DNA from: CBDUXT01 sp965371245
GTDB taxonomy: Bacteria; Planctomycetota; Phycisphaerae; UBA1845
Reading direction: 5' to 3'
Length of the DNA stretch: 24,477 nucleotides
Assembly (NCBI GenBank): GCA_965371245.1
Contig: CBDUXT010000086.1
Span: forward strand, 1-24,477
The notes under the pieces are model-generated. The model did not search any database, was not told the DNA's origin, and was given only the letters and a program-made list of their open reading frames with translations. The translations under genes were made by a program, and so were the position numbers. Of this stretch, positions 23,644-24,477 are shown piece after piece. Every line of letters starts with the position of its first letter. Position 1 is the first letter of the stretch.

Positions 23644-23852
23644 ACTCGGTCATTGCGCGTAGTCCCTGGTGGCGATGGTGGGAAGAGCAAAAGATTGAGC
23701 GCGCGATTCGGAAACGGTACCGGGCTCGGATTAAGGCCGCTTCGACGAGGCGAGAGCGACGTACTCTCAAGCAAGAGATGGCTGTAGAGATTCGCAAGGC
23801 GCTCGCTCGCTTCGCCGAAGAGCAACCGCGAAAGTCCCCCTACGACCTGTGA
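23640..23852 (+). CDS. Small basic helical protein ending the zinc-ribbon operon
   Basis: The 70-residue product uses a GTG start that overlaps the previous stop by 4 nt (GTGA), which decides the start. It has a Trp-rich N-terminus (PWWRWWEEQK), then a long helix of alternating basic and acidic residues (IERAIRKRYRARIKAAS, RRERRTLKQEMAVEIRK) and ends KSPYDL. It has no membrane helix or Cys pair and matches no family I know. Charge and length suit a cytoplasmic partner for the ribbon domains or a nucleic-acid-binding peptide; both are guesses. Confidence 0.6.
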   Translation: MNSVIARSPWWRWWEEQKIERAIRKRYRARIKAASTRRERRTLKQEMAVEIRKALARFAEEQPRKSPYDL

Positions 23853-23985
23853 CCCAACCGCCGGAAGGTCTGGCGGGCGGAGCGCGGCTGGAAGGTCGAA
23901 CCGCGGCCAGCTTCGCCCCCCGAGGCTGGGTAGCATGCGGACGCCACGCCACGCAGCCGATTCGAGCAACCGTGAATCATGGTGC

Positions 23986-24126
23986 CTATAGGGGCAATCG
24001 TCGGCTTGGTTTTTTCTCGATGAAATCCCCCAATTCCGTGAGAAAACCCGCGTGCTGCCCACGCTGGTCTGGGGTATAGCGCTCCAGCGATGCGATGCCC
24101 CCTACCCCGGTCCCCGCCGCCAACAG
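23986..24126 (-). pseudogene. Coding-like remnant overlapping the right direct repeat
   Basis: After a stop, 46 codons read LLAAGTGVGGIASLERYT, then PDQRGQHAGFLTELGDFIEK and a short basic end. It is coding-like in composition but has no good start (TTG at 24123 is the only candidate). The homologous left copy at 22255-22316 is broken by a stop directly after PDQRG. This is probably the end of a gene partly duplicated around the zinc-ribbon operon. No other gene is seen in 23853-24343. Confidence 0.3.
24051..24110 (+). repeat. Diverged direct repeat, right copy, flanking the zinc-ribbon operon
   Basis: Pairs with 22255-22316: exact 16-nt core CCCACGCTGGTCTGGG at 24058-24073, then weaker identity up to CCCCGG at 24110. 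The two copies are 1.8 kb apart in direct orientation. Confidence 0.55.
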
Positions 24127-24343
24127 CTACCCGGACGGGGTAGCCCAGGCCCCCTTCGGAGTCGCTTGCCTGCACTCCACGTAATCCGATTTCCGAAAGC
24201 TACTCTGCGCCGAGGGCAGGTATGACGGGGTTTGGGTTTGCCCATCTCGACCGCATTAGAGACTTGGGCGCGGCTTCACGTCGGCGACGCCGGCTGCGTC
24301 TGGCCGACTGCTCCAGGACGGCCTCGGGAACCCGGCCCGGACG

Positions 24344-24471
24344 CTAAGAGCGTGTTTAAGAAGCCTCTTTCAGAGCCGCGCCCGTAAGGAAGCGGTCCGG
24401 TTTCGCACTCGAAACCGCTCTCTCACGGTCGCGGCTCGGTTCGTCATGACCCTTCTTATACACCCTCTAAG
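24344..24471. repeat. 128-bp palindromic MITE-like element
   Basis: The ends CTAAGAGCGTGTTTAAGAAG and, reverse-complemented, CTTAGAGGGTGTATAAGAAG agree at 17 of 20 positions. Inside, GAGCCGCG.CCGT and GAAGCGGT on the left pair with CCGCTCTCTCACGGTCGCGGCTC on the right, with the loop near TTTCGCACTCGAAA. It contains no coding sequence and shares its inner arm with 2286-2318 and 13434-13452, so smaller repeats elsewhere may be decayed copies. The right end is 6 nt from the window edge, so flanking duplications cannot be judged. Confidence 0.7.
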
Positions 24472-24477
24472 TTCGAG

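Noticed and set aside
23556..24062. A 168-codon minus-strand frame after the zinc-ribbon operon
   Set aside because: It runs antisense through the fourth operon gene and the third zinc ribbon; its C-terminal repeat-like end is the shadow of that ribbon.

Overview
The window looks like a piece of a high-GC planctomycete genome, most likely Phycisphaerae-like. The lineage call rests on several hallmarks: short membrane proteins ending in a CGYDLTGN-type zinc ribbon, a small ECF sigma factor followed directly by a Ser/Thr kinase with a TPR tail, secreted proteins carrying the IGQPDAG...GGFW head and a dockerin-like tail, a CRTAC1-type FG-GAP/ASPIC protein next to a multiheme cytochrome, and many GC-rich palindromic intergenic repeats. 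This is inference from protein style; no rRNA or marker gene is present.

Layout. 1-1163: a thioredoxin-like protein (5' end probably outside the window) and a multi-pass membrane protein. 1164-2632: repeat-rich DNA with a truncated, frameshifted IS66 transposase. 2633-7884 (minus): three exported proteins in tandem (dockerin-like protein, trypsin-like protease, long tail-fibre-like surface protein), with a diverged duplicate of the protease C-terminus left in the gap at 3609-3755. 8082-11498 (plus, divergent): promoter, ECF sigma factor and kinase-TPR protein, the obvious regulatory pair for this locus. 12159-13400 (minus): an MFS transporter flanked by palindromic repeats. 13806-17818 (plus): promoter, then a b-type membrane domain fused to a pentaheme-like cytochrome c, and 6 nt later a CRTAC1-family protein; together a likely membrane-to-periplasm electron-transfer unit.

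18295-22069 (minus) is an accessory graveyard: HigA antitoxin with a 5'-truncated HigB toxin, a frameshifted gene resembling archaeo-eukaryotic primases, an HNH endonuclease coupled to a 42-residue basic peptide, a DUF2695-like protein with a probable frameshift, and an IS21 IstA fragment without IstB. 22390-23852 (plus) is the most unusual intact unit: four genes joined by 4-nt start/stop overlaps, the first three being two-helix membrane proteins with a nearly identical C-terminal zinc ribbon and a variable extracytoplasmic loop, the fourth a small basic soluble protein. Its promoter appears to give a leaderless mRNA, and diverged copies of one sequence sit on either side (22255-22316 and 24051-24110). 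The window ends with a 128-bp palindromic MITE-like element.

No CRISPR array, rRNA or convincing tRNA was seen. The strongest candidates for something undescribed are the zinc-ribbon operon and the cytochrome b/c fusion with its CRTAC1 partner.
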